Source: Clostridium hydrogenum
GTDB taxonomy: Bacteria; Bacillota; Clostridia; Clostridiales; Clostridiaceae
Reading direction: 5' to 3'
Assembly: GCF_021432385.1 (NCBI RefSeq)
Contig: NZ_JAEACT010000002.1
Location: forward strand, 2,531,501 to 2,595,500
DNA length: 64,000 nucleotides
A program made the translations under genes and the position numbers. Under the pieces are notes generated by a model. It was not told where the DNA came from, did not search any database, and was given only the letters and a program-made list of their open reading frames with translations. Shown here in pieces: positions 8,410-16,714 of this stretch (position 1 is the stretch's first letter; every line of letters starts with the position of its first letter).

Positions 8410-8618
8410 TTAGACAGTTCCTCGAATGCCTTTGCATGTTTTGCAAGTATTTGCTTTGCCACATCTTCAACCATCTGATCATCTGCACTTTCATTTTTCT
8501 GAACTTTACTATATTCAATGACAATATATCTCGATGCATTGTTTTTTAAAATAACTGCGGCTCCGTTCTCATCCACAAGCTTAGCAACTCTGGAAAAATT
8601 CTGATTTGCTTCTGTCAT
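8406..8618 (-). CDS. Phd/YefM-family antitoxin, probably N-terminally shortened
   Basis: A 70-residue protein. MTEANQNFSRVAKLVDENG and VILKNNASRYIVIEYS are the DNA-binding half of Phd/YefM antitoxins, which bind a partner toxin and repress their operon. The frame is open for nine more codons upstream, and these also resemble the family's N-terminus (KNLVS before MTEANQ). That stretch has no start codon and ends at the stop of the preceding gene, 8641. The gene thus seems to have lost its first codons or to use ATG 8618. No recognisable toxin follows, so it may be an orphan. Confidence 0.72.
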   Translation of the reverse strand: MTEANQNFSRVAKLVDENGAAVILKNNASRYIVIEYSKVQKNESADDQMVEDVAKQILAKHAKAFEELSK

Positions 8619-8640
8619 AGATACTAGATTTTTCGAATTG

Positions 8641-10101
8641 CTACCTTAACTTATATTTTCTATCCTTATTTGCACCAAAAATCTCAATTTTGTTTTCATC
8701 AATCAGACCTTTCAAAATCACTTTGGTTCGACTCTTTTTCAGTTTTAATAAATCACAAAAATCTTGTATACCATACTCTTTTCCATAGTTCATGAATTCT
8801 AGAATAAAATCATACTGTTGCTGCGTTTTCTTAGTAACTTTTTTGTCGCCACTTTTTATCGCCGCTTTTTTATCGCCGCCTTTTATCGCCGCTTTTTTAT
8901 CGCCGCTTTTTGTTTCTTTTGATTTATCATAATTTAGATTTTTCAAAACAAGCAAAAAAGAATCATTATCAGAATTAAATTTCGGTTGCATGCTCTCATG
9001 ATATTGTGGCTGGATTTTATAGTCACCAAGAATTTTCTTAAATCCACTGCCTCTACGATCCATATATTTCAAACGATTAAAAATATCTGCAATAATCGGG
9101 TTTCTTCTCCTAGATGGTATTTGCATTAAATCTCTTTCTTGCACCTTAGTACCGTCATACATTCCTCCAGGTGAATATATTTCAATGCGATTATCAAACA
9201 TGTCAATATGCACTTCACTTCCAACTTCTAAATAATTTCTATGAATCAAAGCATTAACAAGGCCCTCTAAAACAGCTCTTTCAGGATAATCAGGCATTTC
9301 AATTCTTCCATCAGTAGTCTTTTTCCATGCTTTTTTTGAATTATTAATAACAAAATCTGTTCCATCCTGCAAAAGATTTATTAATCCACCTGAATATTCC
9401 TTATCATCAATTGCATCCACTATTCCTGGTGCCTTATCTAATCCATTCCAACGTGTACAAAATAATCTTGAATATCTAATAGGTGATTCATCAGCAAGTA
9501 ATGCTCCAGCATTTGTTAAATTTTTTTCCTCATCAATAATACCAAATGACTCATAATCAGAATCTTCAAACTGTATCCCTGTCCTCATCTTATAAGTTGA
9601 TTTCAATTTCGTGAATGCCATATTATCAAAACTGTATTTTGACTTTAAACTGTCATAAGAAGCAACACTTCCCTTAAGTACAAGTTCCTTTAACTTTGCT
9701 GGTGTTGCCGGTACACTTTGATTGCCAAGTCTGTAATATGCCATTAATGATCCATCCGCTTCATAATAATATGGTGTCTGATCTCCAGCATACACATCCA
9801 AAATTATCAATTTCTTTCCATCTTCTGTCTTATGAAATCTTAAATTAAAGTTTGGAATTGGATTAAGTCTTTCTTTTATTTGTTCGCTTATGGTTTCTGC
9901 ATCATGTTCAGCATCAATAAGACCAACGACTTCATCCTCATTTGAAATGCCAAAAATCAATGCTCCCCCAATTCCGTTTGCAAATGCACTTACACTCTTG
10001 CACCAACTCTTTGGTTTCTTTACTTCTAAAGCCTTCTTTTTATCATACTCTGTAGCTTCACCTATTAACTCTGTAATACTCAAAAACTCACTTCCTTGCA
10101 C
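8641..10101 (-). CDS. AlbA_2 / ATP-binding putative regulator
   Basis: A 486-residue protein of the Schlafen-AlbA_2 type. Residues 12-130 form the AlbA_2 domain (SVSAFANGIGGALIFGI). Residues about 260-370 form a GHKL-like ATP-binding domain (EGLVNALIHRNY, MFDNRIEIYSPGGM). A winged helix follows at the C-terminus (QDFCDLLKLKKSRTKVILKG). Such proteins are described as transcriptional regulators or helper functions, often beside mobile or defence genes. Between the ATPase and winged helix, residues ~405-432 hold three near-repeats of a GDKKAAIK unit, encoded by a GC-richer tandem DNA repeat (8846-8911). The antitoxin gene follows after 22 bases. The cellular target is unknown. Confidence 0.8.
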   Translation of the reverse strand: MQGSEFLSITELIGEATEYDKKKALEVKKPKSWCKSVSAFANGIGGALIFGISNEDEVVGLIDAEHDAETISEQIKERLNPIPNFNLRFHKTEDGKKLIILDVYAGDQTPYYYEADGSLMAYYRLGNQSVPATPAKLKELVLKGSVASYDSLKSKYSFDNMAFTKLKSTYKMRTGIQFEDSDYESFGIIDEEKNLTNAGALLADESPIRYSRLFCTRWNGLDKAPGIVDAIDDKEYSGGLINLLQDGTDFVINNSKKAWKKTTDGRIEMPDYPERAVLEGLVNALIHRNYLEVGSEVHIDMFDNRIEIYSPGGMYDGTKVQERDLMQIPSRRRNPIIADIFNRLKYMDRRGSGFKKILGDYKIQPQYHESMQPKFNSDNDSFLLVLKNLNYDKSKETKSGDKKAAIKGGDKKAAIKSGDKKVTKKTQQQYDFILEFMNYGKEYGIQDFCDLLKLKKSRTKVILKGLIDENKIEIFGANKDRKYKLR

Positions 10102-10199
10102 TTATTATAAAATAACTGATTTAATTACTTTTTTTCACTGATTCATACCGTCTTATATTTAATAACAATTCTAATTTATCAATTTTCTATGAATATATA

Positions 10200-10286
10200 C
10201 TGAAACTACCAAAACCAATTTGCATCATAATGCCTAGAAGACGTCATTTTGATACAAATTAATTTTGAAGTTTCAAGCGGTTTATC
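10200..10286. repeat. Family 1 palindrome, copy C (left end worn)
   Basis: Carries the central ATAATGCCTAGAAGACGTCAT hairpin in degenerate form and ends CGGTTTATC. It lies about 100 bases upstream of the AlbA_2 gene. The left outer arm is lost. Confidence 0.7.
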
Positions 10287-10387
10287 TCTAAATTATACCT
10301 CTAAAGTTTTTAAATTAAAATAAAAATTAGTATATTAATTAATTCAATAAATGACTCATACGTAAGATGCATTTTCTCTCGGTACCA

Positions 10388-10488
10388 AAATAAAGTGGTA
10401 GATGTTCTTGAAAATTTAAAGTTGAATCATAGCATAAAAGAAAAGTCCGCAAGCCATTATTTTATAAGACTTGCGAACTTTATATATT
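10388..10488. repeat. Remnant of the exonuclease flank: promoter part plus terminator
   Basis: 10388-10433 resembles 998-1042 before the exonuclease (shared AAATAAAGT, CTTGAAAATTTAAAG-like blocks). The gene body is absent, and the sequence continues into a hairpin (AAGTCCGCAAG with CTTGCGAACTT) placed like the exonuclease terminator before the next core site. Confidence 0.5.
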
Positions 10489-10500
10489 CTATTTCCACTC
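10489..10500 (-). other. Attachment core-like site, internal
   Basis: GAGTGGAAATAG on the minus strand differs from the guaA end at two positions. A terminator-like hairpin precedes it and an L-type end follows at 10501. Confidence 0.6.
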
Positions 10501-10583
10501 TATCAATATAAATAAACACGTAGTGTCAAATGCTGATACTACGTGTTTTCATTATATATATTATTCAAAAAATATTGTGTTTT
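10501..10583. repeat. L-type element end, copy 2
   Basis: Near-identical to 7871-7980 (61 of the first 65 bp). AAACACGTAGT and ACTACGTGTTT form a perfect hairpin here. It marks the distal end of the element whose other end abuts guaA. Confidence 0.75.
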
Positions 10584-10695
10584 TGTTGTTTTGAAAAAAT
10601 TCTAGTACGTTTTTAGTACGCTTTTTAACTCCAACTTAGAAACCAGTATTGAAAATATTAATTATAACTTTTCAAGTAACAATAATAGCTTAAGC

Positions 10696-11823
10696 CTAAT
10701 CTTTATTTTCTAGCCTTTTAATATTTTCATCATTGCAATCTAACTTATTAATATATTTTTTATAATCTTTTAGTTCTTTTATAGCTTTATTATTATCTTC
10801 TATTACTTGCTTTAATTTATCAAATTCTTCATTGCCACTTGCTTCTAATAATATCTCATCCTTACTTTCTTTAAGTACATTAATTTGCCCATTGTTTTCT
10901 ATAATATTGCCAATATCTTTTATTGTTTTATTTATTAATGTATTCAATTCATTCTCGTTTTCACCTTTTTGCGGTGTGTAGAATTCTGTCATAAGTATAT
11001 TGGTTAAATTTTCAACACTAACTTTAGGCTCTTTTTCCTGTCTTATTTTCTCTTTTAGCTCATCGGAAAGCTCCTTAAACAAAATATTTTTTTGAAACTC
11101 CCTTTTAAATTCCTCCCTTACCTTTTTAATTTTATAAAATTCCGTAACACACTGTAAAATTGCAAGAAGGCTTACATGAGTTATTACCAGTCCTAAAATA
11201 ACTGAACCATCATCTAAAGAATAAACAATGTTTTTTTCGGGCGAAATTTCCTCTGTTAGCCTTGCAAAATTTTTTGCTATTTTATCCACCATATCTATAT
11301 TATTTTTTACACCATCAATACTACGCACCTCATTATTTATCTTAAATTCCAAAACAAACTTTTCAGGAAAATCCTTTTTAAATTCACCATACTGTATTTC
11401 TCTTGTAACATTTAACAATTCTATAATTTTATTTAATTCAGTCAATAACAAATTTAGCCTATTTGAATTACTACTAAGCTGAGCAATAAGTGTGTTGATT
11501 GTATTTGGACTTGAAACCCCATTATTTTCAATAATAATTCTTAATTCATCACAAAATATATCCCCTACAATTTTATTTATTTCATAAACTTCAATTGTTT
11601 TTTTATAGTATTCACTATAGCTTTGTCTTAATTCCCTTTCTATTTTATCATTAGCTGAATAAAAATCATTAAGTGGTTCTTTTATTATATCTAACTTATT
11701 AGCCCTATTAATTGCATAATTCAATGAATTAATTAATTTATTATATTTATCTAGTAAATTGTTTTCTGTAAATATTATTTTTTTTATATCAATTAATGCG
11801 TCATAAATATACATACTTTTCAT
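10696..11823 (-). CDS. Coiled-coil protein with one membrane segment, unknown
   Basis: A 375-residue protein that I do not recognise. It is highly charged and helical. Residues 20-160 look like coiled coil. A single hydrophobic stretch (about 207-228, ILGLVITHVSLLAILQCV) could span the membrane. A long charged helical tail follows. The ATG at 11823 has no strong ribosome site. It lies downstream of the dead phage lysis genes in the same orientation and inside the element that also carries the Ptu-like pair. Phage or island-borne membrane coiled-coil proteins sometimes act in exclusion or abortive infection, but nothing in the sequence proves that. Codon use matches its neighbours. Confidence 0.55.
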   Translation of the reverse strand: MKSMYIYDALIDIKKIIFTENNLLDKYNKLINSLNYAINRANKLDIIKEPLNDFYSANDKIERELRQSYSEYYKKTIEVYEINKIVGDIFCDELRIIIENNGVSSPNTINTLIAQLSSNSNRLNLLLTELNKIIELLNVTREIQYGEFKKDFPEKFVLEFKINNEVRSIDGVKNNIDMVDKIAKNFARLTEEISPEKNIVYSLDDGSVILGLVITHVSLLAILQCVTEFYKIKKVREEFKREFQKNILFKELSDELKEKIRQEKEPKVSVENLTNILMTEFYTPQKGENENELNTLINKTIKDIGNIIENNGQINVLKESKDEILLEASGNEEFDKLKQVIEDNNKAIKELKDYKKYINKLDCNDENIKRLENKD

Positions 11824-11960
11824 CTATTTCACTCCCCCATAATCTATTAATATAAGTAGATATTCTTCAAAAATCCAATTATTCCTACCTAATTTTTAAA
11901 AAAATAAAAATTATTTTAAAATGTGCATGCGCTATTTTTTATACCCCTATTAAAATGAAA

Positions 11961-12372
11961 TTATAATCCAACTGTATTTACATTTGCTGTAGCTTCAACT
12001 TTACCAGCGTTTATATATCCAACCGTAGTTTTAATTATACTGTAGATATCTTCCTCAGAAAGTGTTAGCCCAGCTTTATTCAATTCAGAGCTTACAAATT
12101 GAATAGCCTTTGAATGCTTGTCTAAAGTTCCATTGTTCTCCTACCGCTTCCTTTGCTAACTGCTCAACCTTATAAACACTATCAACCACAATTTGTTTAG
12201 CAGCGTTATAATTCTGCTGACCAAGTAACTTCTCTGCCCTCTCATCTTCTTTAGCTTTTAACTTAAGTAATTTGCTACTGTTAGCTTTCCAAACCTTAGT
12301 TACATAACCACCAATTCCGATAGCAATAAGATATAAAAGATACGCAATAGTTTGATTTACATTAATATTCAT
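11961..12372 (-). pseudogene. LLH-family phage holin, frameshifted
   Basis: Frame one gives a short N-terminus, a membrane helix (about 9-27) and a coiled region typical of LLH holins, which let endolysin reach the wall. At about residue 79 (near 12133) one extra base shifts the frame, ending the ORF at 12085. The next frame continues NGTLDKHSKAIQFVSSELNK and onward to a stop at 11961, restoring a full-length holin tail. The total length, 412 bp, is one more than a multiple of three. Inactive unless the shift is a sequencing error. Confidence 0.8.
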
Positions 12373-12421
12373 GATTCATTACCTCCAAAATTTTATATAA
12401 AAAAAGACCATAAGATTTAAC

Positions 12422-13404
12422 TTATAGCCTTAAGATTTTCTTCCACGTTCCCTGTCCGACAATACCGTCTGACACTAACCCCTTACTAGCTTGATAGTTC
12501 TGAACTGCTATTTTTGTAGCTGTTCCAAAATCCCATCCATAGCAAGTTCTTCATGGCATAAACTGTTTAATACATACTGTAACCACTTAACAATATCGCC
12601 CTGACTGCCTACTTGTAACATAAGACATTTCCCTAAAGTTTCGAAACCAGAAATACCATCTTGTACAGCTCCTACAATACCCTGTAATTTCTTAATTGAA
12701 CCGTTAGGAGTAAATACAGCAGATATGGAATTGATGGCTTCCATTGTTTTAGGTCCAGCAATACCATCTACACTGAGACCATGAGCTGATTGAAAATGCT
12801 CTACTGCATTAAATGTATTTTGCCCGTATATTCCATCTACTGCTAAACCATAACCTAACTTATTAAGCTTTACTTGCAAATCCCTTACAGCATCACCAGT
12901 ACTCCATAATCTCAGTATATTATTTGATGTATTTGCTACAGCAATAACATTAACAGAACCACCAGCTAATGCGGCATTAATCATTTTATATAATGGGAAA
13001 TTAGTATCTGGACAATCCGCATCATAGTATTTTTTATGACCTCCAATTTCCTTAATTCCTGAATGCTGCTGTAATAAATATTTGCAGAGCTCCACACCTG
13101 AATTGAATTGTGCCTCATCCATAACGTCTTTCATAAAATCACCTTCAAAACAAATCCCTATTGAAGTTGCATTTTGACCATAACAATGTGCCCCTATTGC
13201 TTCTGTGGGTCTACCTTCCCAAACGGAGCCATCTTTACACACGTAATAGTTGTAACCTATCATAGTCTAACCATCATCTAAATGTACCTGATTAACTGCT
13301 TGTATATCCCCATCCATTTCCGCATGATGTAATATAATTTTATTTGGGCTGTTACCATAGCTTAAGGAACCATTCTTTTTTAAATTTATTTGATTAATAT
13401 TCAT
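12422..13404 (-). pseudogene. Phage endolysin (amidase with two PG-binding modules), doubly broken
   Basis: It starts at ATG 13404 with AAAGGAAA upstream. It has an N-acetylmuramoyl-L-alanine amidase_2 domain (NKIILHHAEM with the zinc His, then GYNYYVCKDGSVWEGRP and GGHKKYYDADCPD), followed by two peptidoglycan-binding repeats. An in-frame TAG at 13267-13269 replaces what is usually Trp after HLDDG. A missing base near 12538 shifts the second binding module into another frame (FGTATKIAVQNYQ onward), which ends at 12422. The enzyme would have cut the Mur-Ala amide to lyse the host. Two independent lesions point to a dead prophage. Confidence 0.85.
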
Positions 13405-13421
13405 AAGATCATTTCCTTTCA

Positions 13422-13682
13422 TCATTTCTTTGAAAAAATAAACCCCAGTATGGTACCTATAATTCCGGTACATATTGAGGTTGTAACTGCTAATTTAATT
13501 TTTGAGTAATCTTCTGTAGATCTGAATTTTATTTTTTCTATTTCTCTTTCAATATCTTGTACTTTTTCATTATTTACGGCAGTTTTATTTATAATTTCAA
13601 TCTTATCACTTATTTTATCTATGCTCCCCCTAATTTCATTAAGCATTTTAAAAATCATCTTGATTTGTTCACTGCCACTCAA
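13422..13682 (-). CDS. XhlA-like phage holin/hemolysin accessory protein
   Basis: An 86-residue protein with a coiled coil over residues 10-58 and one C-terminal membrane helix (about 64-83) ending FSKK, the layout of XhlA proteins that act with holin and endolysin. It is intact, but lies in a broken lysis cassette. The start is uncertain: TTG 13682 opens the frame, yet neither it nor the internal ATGs has a good ribosome site. Confidence 0.65.
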   Translation of the reverse strand: MSGSEQIKMIFKMLNEIRGSIDKISDKIEIINKTAVNNEKVQDIEREIEKIKFRSTEDYSKIKLAVTTSICTGIIGTILGFIFSKK

Positions 13683-13691
13683 GGAGAATTT

Positions 13692-13772
13692 TTAAACTTC
13701 TCGAAGTCTTTCGTAAATATCCTTTATGTCTTCTTGAATATTTTTAACTTGTATACAATCTTTACACTCACT
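13692..13772 (-). pseudogene. 3' fragment of a phage gene cut by IS21
   Basis: About 26 codons, ending ECKDCIQVKNIQEDIKDIY and then RLREV before the stop. They run straight into the left end of the IS, so the rest of the gene was removed or displaced by the insertion. It is probably a small tail or lysis gene of the same prophage. Confidence 0.5.
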
Positions 13773-13897
13773 TGTAAATGTTAATATGGAAGTGCATAAA
13801 AGTTCCAACATGAAAATGTAAGGATTTATGCACTTTTTATGTGCCATTTTTTAGTTATAATTGTATAAAACTTCTAATAAAGAAGGTGCAATTATAA

Positions 13898-15112
13898 TTG
13901 AGAAAAGATGTACATAACAAATTAAAAAAATATACAAGAGAGGAGCATTGCCTATTGAATAAAAGTGAATTAGCAAGAAGATTTAATTGCGATTCAAGAA
14001 CAGTTGATAGATATATATAAATCAATTCTAAGAAACTACAAGCTAAAAATTCATCAAGAATTTATAAGTCCCTAATTGATAGCTATAAATCTACCATTAT
14101 TGAGAAAGTAGATAATTATAGTGCCACTGCCATGGCAGTGTATAAGTTTATTGAGAAAAAAGGATATGCTGGCAAATATAGTACTGTAGCTGCATTTGTA
14201 AAAAAACATGAGCAAGTTGAAACACAAAAAGCGACTATTAGATTTGAAACAACTCCAGGGCTGCAAGCCCAGGTGGATTGGAAAGAAAATCTAACTATGA
14301 TAAATAAAAATGGTGAGATTTTTAAGATAAATATTTTTCTTATGGTGCTTGGTTATTCAAGGATAAAATATGTACAATTAACAACAGATAGATAACAAAA
14401 GACACTATTCAAATGCATGATCTCTGCATTTAAATATTTTGGTGGAATACCGCAAGAAATATTATTTGATAATATGAAAACAGTAGTAGATAGAAGTAAA
14501 TCAACATTTTCTAGCGTTGAATTTAATAAAATTTTAAAATACTTTGCAGATGATGCTGGCTTTATTCCTATTGCCTTCCGACCATATAGACCACAAACAA
14601 AAGGAAAAGTAGAATCCCTTGCACGTCTTACTAATCGTTTATCCGTTTATAATGGATAATTTGAAAGCTATGATGATTTAGAAATAATAGTACAGAATTT
14701 TATGGAAGAAATAAATAACGAAGTATCTCAAGCAATAAATGAAAAACCACTAAGTCGCTTAAATAAAGAATTAGAGTATTTTAAACCATTGCCCCCACTA
14801 GATCTGTTAATATCATACGTCTCCTGCGAAAAAGAATCTATGGTTAATTACAAAGGTAAAAAATACTCTGTCCCAACCAAATATATTGGTTCAAAATTTA
14901 ATGTTACCGAAACATCCGATGGTAACATCAGTATTTATTATAACCAAGATTTTATTGTATGTCATCCGCTTAGTGAAAATAAATATAATTATAAAATTGG
15001 ACATATGCATGAAATACTGAACTCAGATGCTTGTAAGCATCTAACAGATGAAAAGATAGATGAATTTATAAAAGAAAATATGTCTATGATGGACATATTA
15101 TTAGGAGAGTGA
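13898..15112 (+). pseudogene. istA: IS21 transposase IstA, three nonsense codons
   Basis: One continuous frame from TTG 13898 to TGA 15110 encodes the IstA transposase: an N-terminal helix-turn-helix (SELARRFNCDSRTVDRYI) and a DDE integrase core (QVDWKE, the region after FDNMKTVVD, and KGKVESLARL). It is interrupted by TAA at 14018, 14393 and 14657, with no frameshift. Each stop could arise from a Lys, Gln or Glu codon by one change. The protein is not made at full length, so the element cannot move itself. Confidence 0.88.
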
Positions 15113-15120
15113 AGATTTTT

Positions 15121-15879
15121 ATGTATGCAAAATTATTAAATAATTTAGAAACACTAAAATTAGAAAAAATGTATTCATATATTCCTAATTATTTAGATAC
15201 TGTTGTAAAAGAAGAAATTTCTGTGTTAGATGCACTTGTGCATCTAACTGATAAAGAAATTGAATATAAAAATGAAATAGCTTCTAAAATACAGATAACT
15301 GTAGCAGAATTTCCTTTTGTAAAGAGATCAGAACAATTTGATTATGATTTTCAACCTTCGGTTAACAAGTCTCAAATTAAAGATTTATGTTCTCTAAGAT
15401 TTATTGAAAATAAAGAAAATGCATTATTTTATGGAACATCAGGAGTTGGCAAAACACATTTAGCTACTTCAATAGGCGTTGAAGCAGCAAGTAAGCGATA
15501 TCTTACTTATTTTATCACTTGCCATGATTTAATTCAAAATTTAAGAAAAGCATATGAAGAAAATCGATTGGAAGTAAGATTAAAACATTATAATAAATAT
15601 AAATTACTAATAATTGATGAAATAGGATACCTTCCAATCGATCAATTAGGTGCTAATTTATTTTTTCAACTTATAACAAAGAGGTATGAACATACCTCTA
15701 CAATAGTAACAACTAATCAACCTTTTAGTAAATGGGGTGATGTTTTTTCAGATGTAACTTTAGCTAATGCAATATTAGATAGATTACTACATCATTCTCA
15801 CATCGTAAAAATAATTGTTCCTTCATACAGGACCAAGGATGTTTATGAGTTAATTCAACAAGAAAAAGGAACTAGATAA
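15121..15879 (+). CDS. istB: IS21 helper ATPase IstB
   Basis: A 252-residue AAA+ ATPase that helps IstA pick targets. Walker A is GTSGVGKTH and Walker B is LLIIDEIGY. Typical IstB endings follow (SKWGDVFSD, AILDRLLHHSH). I start at ATG 15121, as AGGAGAG overlaps the istA stop nine bases upstream; a GTG at 15109 is in frame but inside that ribosome site. Intact, though its transposase is dead. Confidence 0.9.
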   Translation: MYAKLLNNLETLKLEKMYSYIPNYLDTVVKEEISVLDALVHLTDKEIEYKNEIASKIQITVAEFPFVKRSEQFDYDFQPSVNKSQIKDLCSLRFIENKENALFYGTSGVGKTHLATSIGVEAASKRYLTYFITCHDLIQNLRKAYEENRLEVRLKHYNKYKLLIIDEIGYLPIDQLGANLFFQLITKRYEHTSTIVTTNQPFSKWGDVFSDVTLANAILDRLLHHSHIVKIIVPSYRTKDVYELIQQEKGTR

Positions 15880-15952
15880 TTAGAAATTAACCTTGCAATA
15901 TTTATGCATTTTCATGTTGGAACTTTTCTGCATTTTGACCTTGACATTTACA

Positions 15953-16210
15953 TGTTATAATTAGAATAATATTGCTATAAACTTTTTACGACAACAGAGA
16001 TAGGTCAAGGTATGATTTTCGCAGAATCAAGATTTAAATTTCAACATCGGTATCATACTCAAGAATCTTTGAGAAAATCTTTAGTTATTGCTGATGGAAA
16101 ATAGAAGGCAATACTTGAATTTCTGATTTCAGACTTAAAAAATAATACCGTGAAAGAAAAAGAATATATGAGCAAAATTTTCATACATATGAAAACTAAT
16201 TTTATATGAC
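15953..16210. other. Gene-poor remnant DNA beside IS21
   Basis: No intact ORF and no family recognised. Short open stretches suggest decayed coding sequence, but none can be named. Confidence 0.4.
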
Positions 16211-16242
16211 AAAAAACTCCCTATCGGACAAGGAGGTTTTTT
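16211..16242. terminator. Bidirectional intrinsic terminator
   Basis: AAAAAACTCC pairs with GGAGGTTTTTT around a ~10-nt loop. It would stop transcripts of the ptu operon and the pseudogene arriving on the minus strand. Confidence 0.75.
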
Positions 16243-16272
16243 CTCTTCTGGCTTATGTCATTCGTACAAGCT

Positions 16273-16510
16273 TTATGGCGAATGCACCCTACGAAATTCC
16301 TTAATTCTTACACCAATTTCTTTATACCGATATTTCATAAACACCATAAACTCACCTATGGTTTCATTCGTTTCACTAAATCAAATTGATCTGTCCTATC
16401 TCGCTTTTCAAGTGCTGAATCAATATAATACTTAGGATTAGCCTTTCATTTCTCCTCGCTAAAGGCTAATTCATTTTGCCAAATCCGTACTCATAAATCT
16501 GTTTAATCAT
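16273..16510 (-). pseudogene. Decayed small conserved gene
   Basis: Joining three frames gives a sensible ~80-residue protein: MIKQIYEYGFGKMN, then LAFSEE, NPKYYIDSALEKRDRTDQFD, LVKRMK, then IGEFMVFMKYRYKEIG and VRIKEFRRVHSP. At least two frame changes and two stops break it. The pieces keep order and spacing, so this is a real gene in decay, not chance. Function unknown; such proteins are common near plasmid and phage replication genes. Confidence 0.55.
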
Positions 16511-16714
16511 CGTACACCACTCCAAACAAGTAATCGTTATTATTATTGTACTATAATTTCCAATGAATCTACAGTATTATATCCCACATATCAGATCCTT
16601 TTCTGTTTCCACACCGACACACGGTATTTTCTCAATCTCCAATTTCAGAATAACAAATCTTTTCTTCTCTAAGTTAGAATTATCTATATTGACTCTGCTG
16701 ACACAATTGGAAAA

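Larger units (their letters stand above)
13773..15952 (+). mobile_element. IS21-family insertion sequence
   Basis: 2180 bp with terminal inverted repeats of 46 bp (13773-13818 and 15907-15952), matching at 39 positions and starting TGTAAATG. It encodes istA (broken) and istB (intact) in the standard order with overlapping translation signals. No clear target duplication is seen, so the insertion is old or flanking DNA was lost. Confidence 0.88.

Noticed and set aside
8339-8539. 66-codon frame overlapping the antitoxin
   Set aside because: Out-of-frame shadow; the Phd/YefM frame has clear family sequence.
13765-15960. Target-site duplication of the IS21 element
   Set aside because: The bases outside the two ends do not match over 4-8 positions.
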